Of a stretch of 64,000 bases of DNA, positions 14,289-23,877 are shown in pieces. Each line of letters starts with the position of its first letter. Within the stretch, counting starts at the first letter, position 1. Origin of the DNA: FEN-1350 sp964643355. GTDB taxonomy: Bacteria; Planctomycetota; Phycisphaerae; Sedimentisphaerales; Anaerohalosphaeraceae. The stretch spans positions 1 to 64,000 of the forward strand of contig CAZXPW010000009.1 of NCBI GenBank assembly GCA_964643355.1, written 5' to 3'. The notes under the pieces were generated by a model. It worked only from the letters and a program-made list of their open reading frames with translations, was not told the DNA's origin and did not search any database. The position numbers and the translations under genes are program-made.

Positions 14289-15530
14289 CTACAGTATAAC
14301 GATCTCCCCCGGCCGTTTCGTGCAATCGCGTCCGGGTATCGCGACCGGCATCGCGGCGAACACCGCACCCTCCGCTTCCCCGTCGGTATCCGCAAGCCGG
14401 TACCGCCCCGGAGTCGTGCGGGTCCAGCGCCGAAACACGTTTTGAAAATGGCTCTGCGAGGAAAAGCAGAGGTAGGCCGCGATATCGGCGAGCGGCTTGT
14501 CCGTTTGCCGAAGCAGCCGCTTCGCCTCCTCCACGCGCGCTAAGGCGATGGCCTGGGAAACCGTCGTGCCGATTTCCTTTTGAAAAACCGACGCCAGATA
14601 GCCTCGGCTTACGTGCATGTGCTCCGCCACGTCTTTGGCGGTAATCGGCCGGCTGATGTTGCGGCGGATGTAGCGCAGGCAGGCCGCCGTTGCCGGGGAC
14701 GCCGCGGCGGGCGTGAAGCCCGCCCCCACGCGCTCGGTAAAATCCAGCAGCATCCGCACCATCAGGTCGTAAATTTCGCGCGGGGACGCGAGGGTCTCCA
14801 CCGTGCGGATGTACATGTCGCTCAGGCTGAAGGCCCGCTCGGGCTCCAGCCCGCCCGCGATCGCGGCGCGCGTGGCCAGCGTCGCGCTCACGATCAGGAT
14901 GTTGCGGATGTTGCGGAGGCTGTCGTCGGCGATGCGGTAATCCTGCCGGAAGGTCGTCTGCATCATGTACTCTTTGAGCGTGCGGATATCGCCTCGCGTG
15001 ACCAGCGCCATCAGGTGCCTTTCCGTGTCGTAGTTCTGCTCCGAGCGCATCGGCGAACCGGCGGCAACCGCCTCCGGCTCCGGGAGCTGCGGCCATTCGC
15101 CGATCATCACCGTTTCCGGCCGGACATCCGTGCCGTTGATCGCGCTGTTGACGACGCAGAGCACCTGCGCAAACTTGTGCAGCGGCATCACCGGGAGCGT
15201 GTCCAGGTATCGCCGCAGGCTGTCCCGCGCTTCGGGCGCAAGGTTCATCTCCAGGCAGATTTCCTTAAACTCGATCTCGTCGGGCTTCATGCGCACCACG
15301 GGGCCCGCCACATAAACGGCTCCGTCCTTCGTGCGTACGGCGCCGTAGCAGTGCAGCGACCGCGTGCTCATCTGCGTCACGTCGCCGCGCACGGCAAGAA
15401 CGGCGCTCAGATACGGCGCGATCAGGTCCGGCGCAAAGGTTGGCCCCACCGTTTCCACAAGGGTACCCTGGCGGTATTCGCGCACGGCCATGTCGAAAAT
15501 CGACGAAATTTGATACAAAATGTTCTGCAT
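14289..15530 (-). CDS. AraC-family transcriptional regulator
   Basis: The protein has 413 residues. The C-terminal ~105 residues before the tail hold two helix-turn-helix motifs: ITAKDVAEHMHVSRGYLASVFQKEIG and KPLADIAAYLCFSSQSHFQNVFRRWT, ending TPGRYR. The N-terminal 270 residues form a sensing part of no recognised family (PAS- or GAF-like at best). A further ~35-residue tail follows the DNA-binding domain. The gene is divergent from the GH3-GPH-GH78 operon with only 97 bases between, so it most likely activates that operon when a plant glycoside-derived sugar is present. No ribosome site precedes the ATG, and the predicted promoter leaves almost no leader. Confidence 0.85.
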   Translation of the reverse strand: MQNILYQISSIFDMAVREYRQGTLVETVGPTFAPDLIAPYLSAVLAVRGDVTQMSTRSLHCYGAVRTKDGAVYVAGPVVRMKPDEIEFKEICLEMNLAPEARDSLRRYLDTLPVMPLHKFAQVLCVVNSAINGTDVRPETVMIGEWPQLPEPEAVAAGSPMRSEQNYDTERHLMALVTRGDIRTLKEYMMQTTFRQDYRIADDSLRNIRNILIVSATLATRAAIAGGLEPERAFSLSDMYIRTVETLASPREIYDLMVRMLLDFTERVGAGFTPAAASPATAACLRYIRRNISRPITAKDVAEHMHVSRGYLASVFQKEIGTTVSQAIALARVEEAKRLLRQTDKPLADIAAYLCFSSQSHFQNVFRRWTRTTPGRYRLADTDGEAEGAVFAAMPVAIPGRDCTKRPGEIVIL

Positions 15531-15534
15531 AGCA

Positions 15535-15590
15535 TGATTATTCTACAATAATCCGGCGTTTTTTGCAATGCAAGCGGCTCCGGTTATGAT
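15535..15590. promoter_or_regulatory. Divergent promoters sharing one -35 hexamer
   Basis: The self-complementary hexamer TTGCAA (15563-15568) can act as -35 both ways. Rightwards a 16-base spacer leads to TATGAT (15585-15590), in front of the GH3 operon. Leftwards a 17-base spacer leads to TAGAAT, nine bases before the araC-type start codon. TTGCAATGCAA here is also a possible regulator half-site. The assignment is from sequence alone. Confidence 0.5.
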
Positions 15591-15627
15591 AGAATCGGGC
15601 TGAAAATGGTTCGTGCGGAGGAAAGCT

Positions 15628-18033
15628 ATGAGTCGCTCCACGGAACAACTGCGTTTATTGACGTTGGAAGAAAAGGCCGCGCTGCTGGAAGGCGTGCGCT
15701 CCTGGGAAACCAACGCGGTTCGGCGCCTGGGCATTCCCGGGCTGTTTATGACGGACGGGCCGCACGGCCTGCGCAAGGTGCGGCGCGACAACGGCGGTTT
15801 CGGCCTTTCGGACAACGAACATTCCTCGGCGTTCCCCACGGCGGGCATGGTCGCCTGCGGATGGAACCCGGATAACGCGCGCCGCATCGGCGAGGCCATC
15901 GCGCGGGAATGCCTCGCCGCGGGCGTGAACCTGCTGCTCGCGCCCGGCGTGAACATCAAGCGCAGCCCCCTGTGCGGCCGGAACTTCGAGTACTACTCCG
16001 AAGACCCCCTCCTGAGCGGCAGGATGGGCGCGGCGTTCGTGCGCGGCGCGCAGGAAGCGGGCGTAGGCTGCTGCGTAAAGCACTTCGCCGCCAATTCCAA
16101 CGAAAACTACCGTTTTTACGGCGACAGCGTGGTGGACGAGCGCGCCCTGCGGGAAATCTACCTGCGAGCCTTCGAGCGCATCGTGAAGGAGGCGCGCCCC
16201 TATGCCGTGATGAGCGCCTACAACCGCATCAACGGGGTTCCGTGCGTACAGAACCGCGCGCTTTTGACCGGCCTTCTCCGCGACGAATGGGGCTTCGACG
16301 GCATAGTGATGACGGACTGGGGCGGCGCCATGGATCGCCTTAAAGACATTCCGGCGGGCTGCGATCTGGATATGCCCGGCGGCGTTCGCCACAACCGCAA
16401 AGCGATCGTGGAGGGCGTTAAAAACGGCTCCCTGTCCGTGGCGGGTGTGGACGCGTCGGTCGGCCGCATGCTGGAACTGGTGGAAAAATGCGGCGCACAG
16501 CGGGCGGCGCCCGCAGACGCCGAAGCGCACGCGGCCGTCGCCCGCGAGGTGGCGCTGGATTGCGCCGTACTGCTCAAAAACGACGGCTGCCTGCCCCTGA
16601 CCGGGCGCGAAAAGCTCCTCGTGGTCGGCGAGCTGTTCGAGAAGATGCGCTTTCAGGGAGCGGGTTCCTCGCTGATCAACCCGCCGTCCGTGGTCACGCC
16701 CAAAGCCGCGCTGGACCGGCGCCGCGTGGAGTACGTCTATCACCGGGGCTACGACGCGACCGTCGGCAAGCGCAGCGAAGCGCTGGAGGCGGACGCGCTC
16801 GCCGCCGCCGCGCAGGCGGATACCGTCCTGTTCTTCGGCGGCCTGACCGATTTTGAGGAATGCGAGGGGTTCGACCGTCCCGATATGAAGCTTGCGGAAA
16901 ACCAGCTTTCGCTGATTGCGGCGCTCGCGGATACGGGCAAGAAGATCGTGCTGGTGCTCTATGGCGGCGCGCCGGTGGAACTGCCGTTTTTCGACCGCCT
17001 GCAGGCAATGCTCTACATGCTCCTGCCGGGCATGGAGGGCGGGGAGGCGACGGCGGCGCTGCTGTACGGCGAAGCTTGCCCCTCCGGCAAGCTGGCCGAA
17101 AGCTGGCCGCTTCACGCGCGGGACGCCTCCTGCGCCGCCGACTTCGACCAAAGCGCCGTTTCACGGTACTACGAAAGCATCTACACGGGCTACCGCTTCT
17201 ACGACAAGGCGGGAACGCCGCTTCGGTTTCCCTTCGGATACGGGCTTTCCTACACGTCTTTTGCCTACGGCGCCATGGCCGTTCGGGAAGAAAACGGCGC
17301 CGTCACCGTATCGGCGGAGGTTACCAACACGGGCGCGCGCCTCGGCGCGGAAGTCGTGCAGCTGTACGTGACGAACGCCCCGGGCGAAGTGTTCAAGGCC
17401 GAAAAAGAACTGCGCGCCTTCGCCAAGGTTGCCCTCGCGGCGGGCGAGACCAAAACCGTCGCGCTTTCCTTCCCGAAATCCGAGCTCGCCTACTGGAACG
17501 TGCGCCGGCACGCCTGGGTATTGGAAAACGGCGTGTACGCCGTCGGGCTTGGGGCTTCCTCGCGGGATATCCGGCTTTCGGCCGACTTGCCGGTGGCGGA
17601 CGAAGCGGAGGTTCCCTGCCCGTATCCGGAGGACGTGCGCGCCGATTACGCTTCTCCGCCCAAAACCGTGCCGCAGGGGTTCCCGGCGCTGCTGGGCTAT
17701 CCGCCTCCCGCGGAACCGCCGCGCATGCCCGTAACGCTCTCCTCGCCCCTGCGCGACCTGAAGGGGTCGTTCTTAGGGCGCATCCTGTACGCCGCGGTGC
17801 TGGGCACGGTGGAAAGGGATTACCGCAGGGCGCGTCGCATGCCGCCTTCGCTGGAGCGCGACGCGGCGCTGAAAAACTCGTTCTTTACCGTCCGGCTCAT
17901 GCCCTCGCTGAGCATACGCGCCATGGCGATGTCCTCGGACGGAAAGCTGTCGTATTCGCAGGCCCGCGGCTTTGTGCAACTCGCCAACGGCCATCTGTTC
18001 CGGGGCATACGGTTCATGCTGCGCAGGGATTAG
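15628..18033 (+). CDS. Glycoside hydrolase family 3 beta-glycosidase
   Basis: This encodes 801 residues from the ATG at 15628, with GGAGG six bases upstream. The GH3 N-terminal barrel shows IPGLFMTDGPHGLRK, VKHFAANSNENYR, and GIVMTDWGGAMD with the nucleophile aspartate at about residue 230. The alpha/beta sandwich domain follows (LVVGELFEKMRFQGAGSS), and then a fibronectin-III-like domain (FPFGYGLSYTSF). About 120 extra residues end the protein. Without a signal peptide it should act in the cytoplasm on beta-glucosides or related glycosides brought in by the next gene's symporter. It heads a three-gene operon with a GPH transporter and a rhamnosidase, which points to rhamnose-decorated plant glycosides. 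Confidence 0.9.
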   Translation: MSRSTEQLRLLTLEEKAALLEGVRSWETNAVRRLGIPGLFMTDGPHGLRKVRRDNGGFGLSDNEHSSAFPTAGMVACGWNPDNARRIGEAIARECLAAGVNLLLAPGVNIKRSPLCGRNFEYYSEDPLLSGRMGAAFVRGAQEAGVGCCVKHFAANSNENYRFYGDSVVDERALREIYLRAFERIVKEARPYAVMSAYNRINGVPCVQNRALLTGLLRDEWGFDGIVMTDWGGAMDRLKDIPAGCDLDMPGGVRHNRKAIVEGVKNGSLSVAGVDASVGRMLELVEKCGAQRAAPADAEAHAAVAREVALDCAVLLKNDGCLPLTGREKLLVVGELFEKMRFQGAGSSLINPPSVVTPKAALDRRRVEYVYHRGYDATVGKRSEALEADALAAAAQADTVLFFGGLTDFEECEGFDRPDMKLAENQLSLIAALADTGKKIVLVLYGGAPVELPFFDRLQAMLYMLLPGMEGGEATAALLYGEACPSGKLAESWPLHARDASCAADFDQSAVSRYYESIYTGYRFYDKAGTPLRFPFGYGLSYTSFAYGAMAVREENGAVTVSAEVTNTGARLGAEVVQLYVTNAPGEVFKAEKELRAFAKVALAAGETKTVALSFPKSELAYWNVRRHAWVLENGVYAVGLGASSRDIRLSADLPVADEAEVPCPYPEDVRADYASPPKTVPQGFPALLGYPPPAEPPRMPVTLSSPLRDLKGSFLGRILYAAVLGTVERDYRRARRMPPSLERDAALKNSFFTVRLMPSLSIRAMAMSSDGKLSYSQARGFVQLANGHLFRGIRFMLRRD

Positions 18034-18061
18034 CGAGGCACAAAACAGGGAGGAATCGGGG

Positions 18062-19927
18062 ATGACTACCGTCGCCAGCCGTTTGAACGCGAAACTGTGG
18101 AACTCCGCCATCACCAGCCGCAACACCACCGCCAAAGAACGGTGGCTCGGCTACCTGCTTGGGCCCAGCGGCGCGCTGCTGCTCAACGCCGTGATGGCGA
18201 CCTATCTCAACGTGTATTACACCGACGTGCTCAACCTGACCGCCGTCTGGGGCGGCGCGTTTCTGGCGATATTCCCCATCGTGTCGAAAATCATCGACGC
18301 CGTCACGAACATCCTGATGGGGTATATCATCGACCGCACCCGAACCCGGCAGGGCAAGGCGCGCCCGTGGCTGTTGCTTTCCGCGCCGCTTTTGCTGGTG
18401 ACGGGCATCCTGCTGTTTCTGGTGCCCGGCGGCAGCCGGACCGTGCAGATCATCTGGGTGATGCTTTCGTATAACTTGTTCTATTCCGTCGCCTACACCA
18501 TCTACAACATGAGCCACAACCTCATGGTGCCGCTGTCCACGCGCAACACCGAGCAGCGCGGCCAGCTGGCGGTGTTCACGCAGATTTCCACCATCATGAT
18601 GAGCGGCATCGTCGTCGCGCTGATCTTCCCGATGCTCATCATGCCGGTCATCGGGGTGGACAGGCAGAAGTGGCTGACGGTGATGTGCGTGCTCTCCGTG
18701 CTGGCGTTCCCGCTGACGCTGATGGAATACTACTTTACCAAGGAGCGCGTCACGCAGGAAAGCGCGGAGGATCCGCAAACGCGGAAAATACCGTACGCGC
18801 TGCAGCTCAAGGCGGTGTTTACCGACCGTTACATGCTCATCATCCTCAGCTATTTCCTGATCTACACGCTGGGCGTGAGCCTGAAAAACCTGAGCCTCGT
18901 GTACTACTGCAACTACGTGCTGGGCACCTACAACGACGGCGTTACGCAAACGCTGGTATCGGTGATCGGCGGCATCCCGATGGGCATCGGCATCTTCGCG
19001 GTGTGGCCGCTGGCGAAGCGCTTCGGCAAGCGCAACGTCACGCTGGCGGGCTTCGTGCTCTACGCCCTCGGCAGCGCCATCTGCTGGGCGGTGCCCACGA
19101 GCATGACCGTCGTGCTCGCGGGCCAGTTTATCAAAAACATCGGCGGCCTGCCCTGCGCGTACGTCTTTATGGCGCTGTTCGCCGATACGCTGGACCATAT
19201 GGAGTGGAAGTGCACCTTCCGCTGCGACGGCGTGGCGATGTCCATTTACAGCATTATCGCCGTGGCCGTGGTGGGCGTGTGCACCGGCATCTTCAACGGC
19301 CTGTTGGCGGGCTCGGGCTACGTGGCGCCCACGGCGACGGCCTTTACGCAGAACGCGGCCGTCAAAAACGTGATTACGTTCAGCTTTGTCGGCTTTGAAG
19401 TGATGACCGGGATGGTGCTCGTGGCGCTGCTGGTTTTCCTGACGGTGGAAAAAACCGTGCAGAAGAAGCAGGCCGAGATTCTCCTTCGGCAGAAGGCGGA
19501 AAGCGAGGCGCGCGGCGAAACCTGGGTGGAGCCCGACGTGCGCGCCGAGCTGGAACAAAAAACCCTCCGGGAAGAAAGCGAGCGCACGTTCCGCGCGGAG
19601 CTCAAAGAGCGCAGCGAGAAGCGGCACCTGGATTACGGTGCGGCGCTCGTCGCCCACGAGAAAGCCGCCGCGAAAGCGGAAGAAAAACGCCTGAAGAAGC
19701 AGAACGCCGCGCGTGAGAAGGCCGCCGCAAGGGCGGCAAAGGCGGCGCAAAGGCGCGAGACGCGGCTTTCGAAGCTTTCGCCGGCCCAAAGGGCCAAGCG
19801 GGAAGCGCGGGAAGCGCTGCGCGCGCAAAAGGCGCAGGCGCAGTGGGAGGCGGAGCGCCGGAAAGCCGACGTTTACCGCCGCAGGATGGTCGCGGCGGTC
19901 GCCGCCGCCAACGAGAAGGAAGCGTAA
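18062..19927 (+). CDS. GPH-family sugar:cation symporter with a long charged tail
   Basis: The start at 18062 is supported by GGGAGG seven to eight bases upstream and gives 621 residues. Residues 1 to about 465 are a twelve-helix major-facilitator transporter of the glycoside-pentoside-hexuronide type (YYTDVLNLTAVWGGAFL, then SKIIDAVTNILMGYIIDRTRTRQGKARPWLL). These take up glycosides with Na+ or H+. The last ~155 residues are unusual: an Ala/Lys/Arg/Glu-rich cytoplasmic extension with strong coiled-coil character (KTVQKKQAEILLRQKAESEA, later KAAAKAEEKRLKKQNAAREK). Ordinary family members end near 450-500 residues. The gene lies between GH3 and GH78 genes, with 28- and 3-base gaps. Confidence 0.88.
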   Translation: MTTVASRLNAKLWNSAITSRNTTAKERWLGYLLGPSGALLLNAVMATYLNVYYTDVLNLTAVWGGAFLAIFPIVSKIIDAVTNILMGYIIDRTRTRQGKARPWLLLSAPLLLVTGILLFLVPGGSRTVQIIWVMLSYNLFYSVAYTIYNMSHNLMVPLSTRNTEQRGQLAVFTQISTIMMSGIVVALIFPMLIMPVIGVDRQKWLTVMCVLSVLAFPLTLMEYYFTKERVTQESAEDPQTRKIPYALQLKAVFTDRYMLIILSYFLIYTLGVSLKNLSLVYYCNYVLGTYNDGVTQTLVSVIGGIPMGIGIFAVWPLAKRFGKRNVTLAGFVLYALGSAICWAVPTSMTVVLAGQFIKNIGGLPCAYVFMALFADTLDHMEWKCTFRCDGVAMSIYSIIAVAVVGVCTGIFNGLLAGSGYVAPTATAFTQNAAVKNVITFSFVGFEVMTGMVLVALLVFLTVEKTVQKKQAEILLRQKAESEARGETWVEPDVRAELEQKTLREESERTFRAELKERSEKRHLDYGAALVAHEKAAAKAEEKRLKKQNAAREKAAARAAKAAQRRETRLSKLSPAQRAKREAREALRAQKAQAQWEAERRKADVYRRRMVAAVAAANEKEA

Positions 19928-19930
19928 GGT

Positions 19931-22477
19931 ATGCTGAGTATTGCAAAAGTCACGGTGGAAAACCTGGAAACCGGCTGCGTGACGGACAACCCGCATCCCC
20001 GGTTTTCCTTCGCGCTGGAAAGCGATCGTCCCGGCGCCGCGCTGCGAACCGCGACGATCGCCGTGGGCGACTGGCGCGCGGAGACGGCCGAACAGCTGCA
20101 CATCCCCTACGCCGGGCCGCCGCTGCTTCCGCTGACGGAGTATACCGTGGAGATCCGGGCGACGGACGACCGGGGCGAAACGGCGCGGGGTGCCGCCCGC
20201 TTCGAAACCGGCCGTCTCGGCACGCCGTGGACGGCGCGGTGGATTACGGACGGCGGCTACCGGTTCGGCAAGGACGAATCCCCCGCGCCCATGACCTTCC
20301 GTCGCCGCTTCGCCTTGCACGGCAAGGTACGCCGCGCGCGCATCCACGCCACGGCGCTGGGCATCTATACGCTTTCGCTGAACGGCGAAACGGTGGGCGC
20401 GGAATATTTCGCCCCCGGCTTTACCTCCTACGGGCACCAGCTCCAGTACCAGACCTACGACGTCACCGGGCAGCTTGGCGAATTAAACGAGCTGACGGCG
20501 GTCGTGGCGGGCGGCTGGGCCTGCGGTTTTTTCAACTACGTGCGCAAAAACAAAATCAGCGCCGACCGGCAGGCACTGCTGATGGAGATGCATCTTCTCT
20601 ATGAGGACGGCGGCAAGGAGATCGTCGCCACGGACACGGACTGGAGCGTGACCACGCAGGGCGCCTACCGCTTCGCCGAGTTCTACGACGGCGAAACGTA
20701 CGACGCGACCGTCGATCTGGCCCGGGCGCCGTTCCACGCGGCGGCGCTCACGGCCCCGCGGGGCGCGCCGAAACTGCTGGCGGCCTACGGCAGCCCCGTG
20801 CGCGTGCGGGAGAGGCTCGCCCCGGTCTCCTGCCGAAAGGTCCCGGGCGGCGAAACCGTGTACGACTTCGGCCAGAACATCGCGGGTGTGATCTGCGCGA
20901 AGATCGGCGGCCGGCGGGGGCAGCGGGTGGTCTTCCGCCACGCCGAGGTGCTGGTGGACGGCGAGCTGTTCACCAAGCCCCTGCGCACCGCCAAAGCCAC
21001 CGCGACGTATATCTGCAGGGACGGCGAACAGACCTATTCGCCGCGGCTGACCTACATGGGGTTCCGCTATGTGGGCGTAACCGGCGTCGAGGAAGCGGAC
21101 CTTGCGCTGTCCGCCTTCGTGCTGGCTTCCGACGTGCCCGAGGTCGGCACGTTCGAGTGTTCCAACGCCCTGGTCAACCGTTTTGAGCAAAACGTTCGCT
21201 GGGGCGGCCTTTCCAACTTCGTGGATATCCCGACGGATTGCCCGCAGCGGGACGAGCGGCAGGGCTGGACGGGCGACATCGCCGTGTTTGCCTCCACGGC
21301 CTGCTATCATTTCGACATGAGCCGTTTTTTCGACAAATGGCTGCTGGACATGCGCAGCGAGCAGGGCCGGGGCGGCGGCGTACCGATGGTGGTGCCCCGG
21401 CAGGGCGACCGCTGGCCCACGATGGCCACCTCCTGCTGGGGCGACAGCTGCATCCTCGTGCCCTGGGCGGAGTACCTGGCGCGGGGCGACCTGGCCTTGC
21501 TGAAAGCGCAGTACCCCGCCATGAAAAAGTTCCTCAAGGCGGCCAGGTTTTGGGCGGGCCTGCTTGCGCTGGGCACCTATCGCCGCATATGGCGCTTTCC
21601 TTTCCATTTCGGCGACTGGTGCGCGCCGCAGGGCGGCGCGCGGGACTGGATGGCGCGCGCCAGATGGGTGGCGACCGCCTACTGGGCCAATTCCTGCGCG
21701 ATCATCGCCGAAACGGCCTCGCTGCTGGGCGAAACCGCGGACGCCGGATATTACCGCGGCCTGCGCGCCGAGATTGCCTGCGCCTACCGCAAGGTGTTCA
21801 CGGACGGAAAGGGCCGGCTTCGGGACGAATTCCAGACCGGATACGTGCTGCCGCTGTTTTTCGGCATGACGGCCGGCGCGGAAACCGCGGCCATGGCGGA
21901 CAATCTCGCCCGCCTCGTGCGCGACGCGGACAATCACCTGACCACCGGGTTCACCGGCACGCCTTACCTGCTGTTCGCGCTTTCGGACAACGGCCATCCG
22001 CAGGCGGCCTACGACCTGCTCCTGCAGGATACCTGCCCCTCGTGGCTCTACGAGGTGCGCTCCGGCGGCACCACGATCTGGGAACGGTGGGACGCGCTCA
22101 GGCCGGACGGCACCGTGAACACCGATCCGCTCACCAAAGGCGCGAAGGACGACGGCAGCGGCGGGATGGTCTCCTTCAACCATTATGCCAACGGCGCCGC
22201 GGGCGACTGGCTCTACCGGCGCGTGCTGGGGCTGGAGGCAACGAGCGGCGGCTACCGCACCTTCCGTGTGCAGCCCCTGCCGGGCGGCGGGCTTACCTGC
22301 GCGAAGGGCAGCCACCGTTCCCCCTACGGCGAGATCGGCGTGGACTGGCATATTGAGGAGGGGGTTTTCTCCATTACCGTCCGGGTGCCCGTCGGCACCG
22401 CGTGCGAACTGGTGCTGCCCGACGGCGAACGCCACAGCCTGGCCAGCGGTACCCATGCGTATCGGAGTGCCGTCTGA
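19931..22477 (+). CDS. Glycoside hydrolase family 78 alpha-L-rhamnosidase
   Basis: The protein has 848 residues, typical of bacterial GH78. The N-terminal beta-domains include VENLETGCVTDNPHPRFSF and RRFALHGKVRRARIHATALG. The (alpha/alpha)6 catalytic barrel has DIPTDCPQRDERQGWTGD near residue 435 and GGTTIWERWD near residue 714, which hold the catalytic acids in this family. It releases terminal L-rhamnose from plant glycosides. It starts three bases after the symporter stop, so translation is coupled. No signal peptide is present, so it acts in the cytoplasm. No rhamnose isomerase or kinase is seen nearby. Confidence 0.93.
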   Translation: MLSIAKVTVENLETGCVTDNPHPRFSFALESDRPGAALRTATIAVGDWRAETAEQLHIPYAGPPLLPLTEYTVEIRATDDRGETARGAARFETGRLGTPWTARWITDGGYRFGKDESPAPMTFRRRFALHGKVRRARIHATALGIYTLSLNGETVGAEYFAPGFTSYGHQLQYQTYDVTGQLGELNELTAVVAGGWACGFFNYVRKNKISADRQALLMEMHLLYEDGGKEIVATDTDWSVTTQGAYRFAEFYDGETYDATVDLARAPFHAAALTAPRGAPKLLAAYGSPVRVRERLAPVSCRKVPGGETVYDFGQNIAGVICAKIGGRRGQRVVFRHAEVLVDGELFTKPLRTAKATATYICRDGEQTYSPRLTYMGFRYVGVTGVEEADLALSAFVLASDVPEVGTFECSNALVNRFEQNVRWGGLSNFVDIPTDCPQRDERQGWTGDIAVFASTACYHFDMSRFFDKWLLDMRSEQGRGGGVPMVVPRQGDRWPTMATSCWGDSCILVPWAEYLARGDLALLKAQYPAMKKFLKAARFWAGLLALGTYRRIWRFPFHFGDWCAPQGGARDWMARARWVATAYWANSCAIIAETASLLGETADAGYYRGLRAEIACAYRKVFTDGKGRLRDEFQTGYVLPLFFGMTAGAETAAMADNLARLVRDADNHLTTGFTGTPYLLFALSDNGHPQAAYDLLLQDTCPSWLYEVRSGGTTIWERWDALRPDGTVNTDPLTKGAKDDGSGGMVSFNHYANGAAGDWLYRRVLGLEATSGGYRTFRVQPLPGGGLTCAKGSHRSPYGEIGVDWHIEEGVFSITVRVPVGTACELVLPDGERHSLASGTHAYRSAV

Positions 22478-23053
22478 GGGCTTTTTAGCAGCGGCAGGCG
22501 CTTTCGGGGCGGGGTTGTTTTCTGGCGGCCGTGCGCGCCGAAACCGTTCCGGCTGGTGAACACAGTCGTCCCCGGGAAGTGCGCGTCGCTCCGGCCGGGT
22601 AAGCCCTTGACGGCTCCGCAGGCGGATTCCCCCTCAAACAGCGTTGCGCGGGCTGGCGCGGCGGCGGCCGCCCCCCCCAACCGGGTTTTTGTAGTGGGGC
22701 TAGGCGGGGTGCCGGGTTTTAGGGGGGTATTATGTGCAGGTAACGGGGNNNNNNNNNNCTGCGCGTGGGACAGGGCGGGGATGGCGATTTTCGGGCTGGG
22801 CTGGTGACTCCCCCAAAAAAAGGTTGGGGGGGGGTCTGTGTGGGGGGGGAGCCCCGCGCAACGCTGTTTTGTTTAGTCGGCATCGGCGGCTTCCCGGGTT
22901 ATCGCGGTGAATTAGCTCCAGGAACCGGGCGGGCGTTGGGGGACCCCTTCGCCAGCCTGGGAAAAAGTGGTTTCGCTCTTTCATGTTCTTCTTATATTCT
23001 ATCGTCAGAATAGCTGCGTAGCCATGGAAGGAAGCGAACGGAGGCAACACGTC
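22478..23053. other. Low-quality scaffold junction with a 10-N gap and inverted arms
   Basis: There is no gene here. The N run at 22749-22758 is flanked by homopolymer-rich sequence, with runs of C on the left and runs of G on the right. The arm AAACAGCGTTGCGCGGGCT (22636-22654) recurs inverted at 22850-22870 with one extra base. CCCCCCCCAACC (22671-22682) likewise matches inverted sequence at 22822-22834. This looks like a fold-back read or a mis-joined contig end. Gene order across it should not be trusted. Confidence 0.7.
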
Positions 23054-23866
23054 GTGATCAGAAAAATCGTTGGGTGGATCCTTATCCTGTTTTGGGCGGT
23101 CGGCGCGGGCGGTTCCGCGCTGGCGCTGGAAACGCCCTGCATCAACGCGCCCTACGGCTGGCAGTATCAGGACGATACGCGCTCCATCGTTATCAACAGG
23201 GTGGTTGACGGGAGCATGACGTATTTCGTGGCAGACGTTCAGCTGAGCCGGACGACCGATTTCCGTACGGCCGTCAGCGACGATCTGCAGCCCGTATCCG
23301 TGCTGGCTTCGCAGGCCGGCGCCGTGCTGGCGGTCAACGGCGACGATTACGGGACGCACAAATACGGCGTCATCATCCGAAACGGTGAGCTGCTGCGCAC
23401 GCACGACACGACGCGGAACCTGCTGATCCTGGACGCGGACGGGAACATGACCGTCAAGGTCGACCGGGAGGGCGAGGACTACAAGAGCCTCGGCCGGCAG
23501 CTGATCGACGCGGGCGTGTGGCAGACCTTCGAATTCGGCCCGGAGCTGGTGCGCAACGGGCAGGCGGTGGCGTTCAGCGCCGCGTTCGACGTGATCTCCA
23601 CCCGGTCGACCCGGCTGGAGCCGCGCACGGCCATCGGGCAGATCGGGCCGCTGCACTACGTGATCATCGTCGTGGACGGGCGGCAGGACGGGTACTCCAG
23701 CGGCATCACCCTGCCGGACCTGCAAAAGCTGTTCATCCAATACGGCGCGACGACCGCCATGAACCTGGACGGGGGCGGATCGGCTGAAATGTGGTTCAAC
23801 GGCGAGATCATCAGCAGCCCCAGCGGCGGCGGGGAACGGCAAGTGTCCGATATCATCTACTTTTAG
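23054..23866 (+). CDS. Phosphodiester glycosidase family (NAGPA-domain) secreted protein
   Basis: The preferred start is the GTG at 23054 with GGAGG nine bases upstream, giving 270 residues; an ATG at 23024 is possible. A signal peptide (VGWILILFWAVGAGGSALA) is followed by the NAGPA domain. Family features include VLAVNGDDYG near residue 90, LEPRTAIGQIG, and a C-terminal ATTAMNLDGGGSAEMWFNG, the typical NLDGGGS motif. These proteins cleave sugar-1-phosphodiester bonds or process cell-surface glycans. The role here is probably in envelope glycans. A 109-residue membrane protein follows 11 bases later, likely in the same operon. Confidence 0.85.
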   Translation: MIRKIVGWILILFWAVGAGGSALALETPCINAPYGWQYQDDTRSIVINRVVDGSMTYFVADVQLSRTTDFRTAVSDDLQPVSVLASQAGAVLAVNGDDYGTHKYGVIIRNGELLRTHDTTRNLLILDADGNMTVKVDREGEDYKSLGRQLIDAGVWQTFEFGPELVRNGQAVAFSAAFDVISTRSTRLEPRTAIGQIGPLHYVIIVVDGRQDGYSSGITLPDLQKLFIQYGATTAMNLDGGGSAEMWFNGEIISSPSGGGERQVSDIIYF

Positions 23867-23877
23867 GAGGAATCGTT

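Noticed and set aside
22556..22807. Open frames across the 10-N gap
   Set aside because: They run through unknown bases and homopolymer errors, so any product would be artificial.
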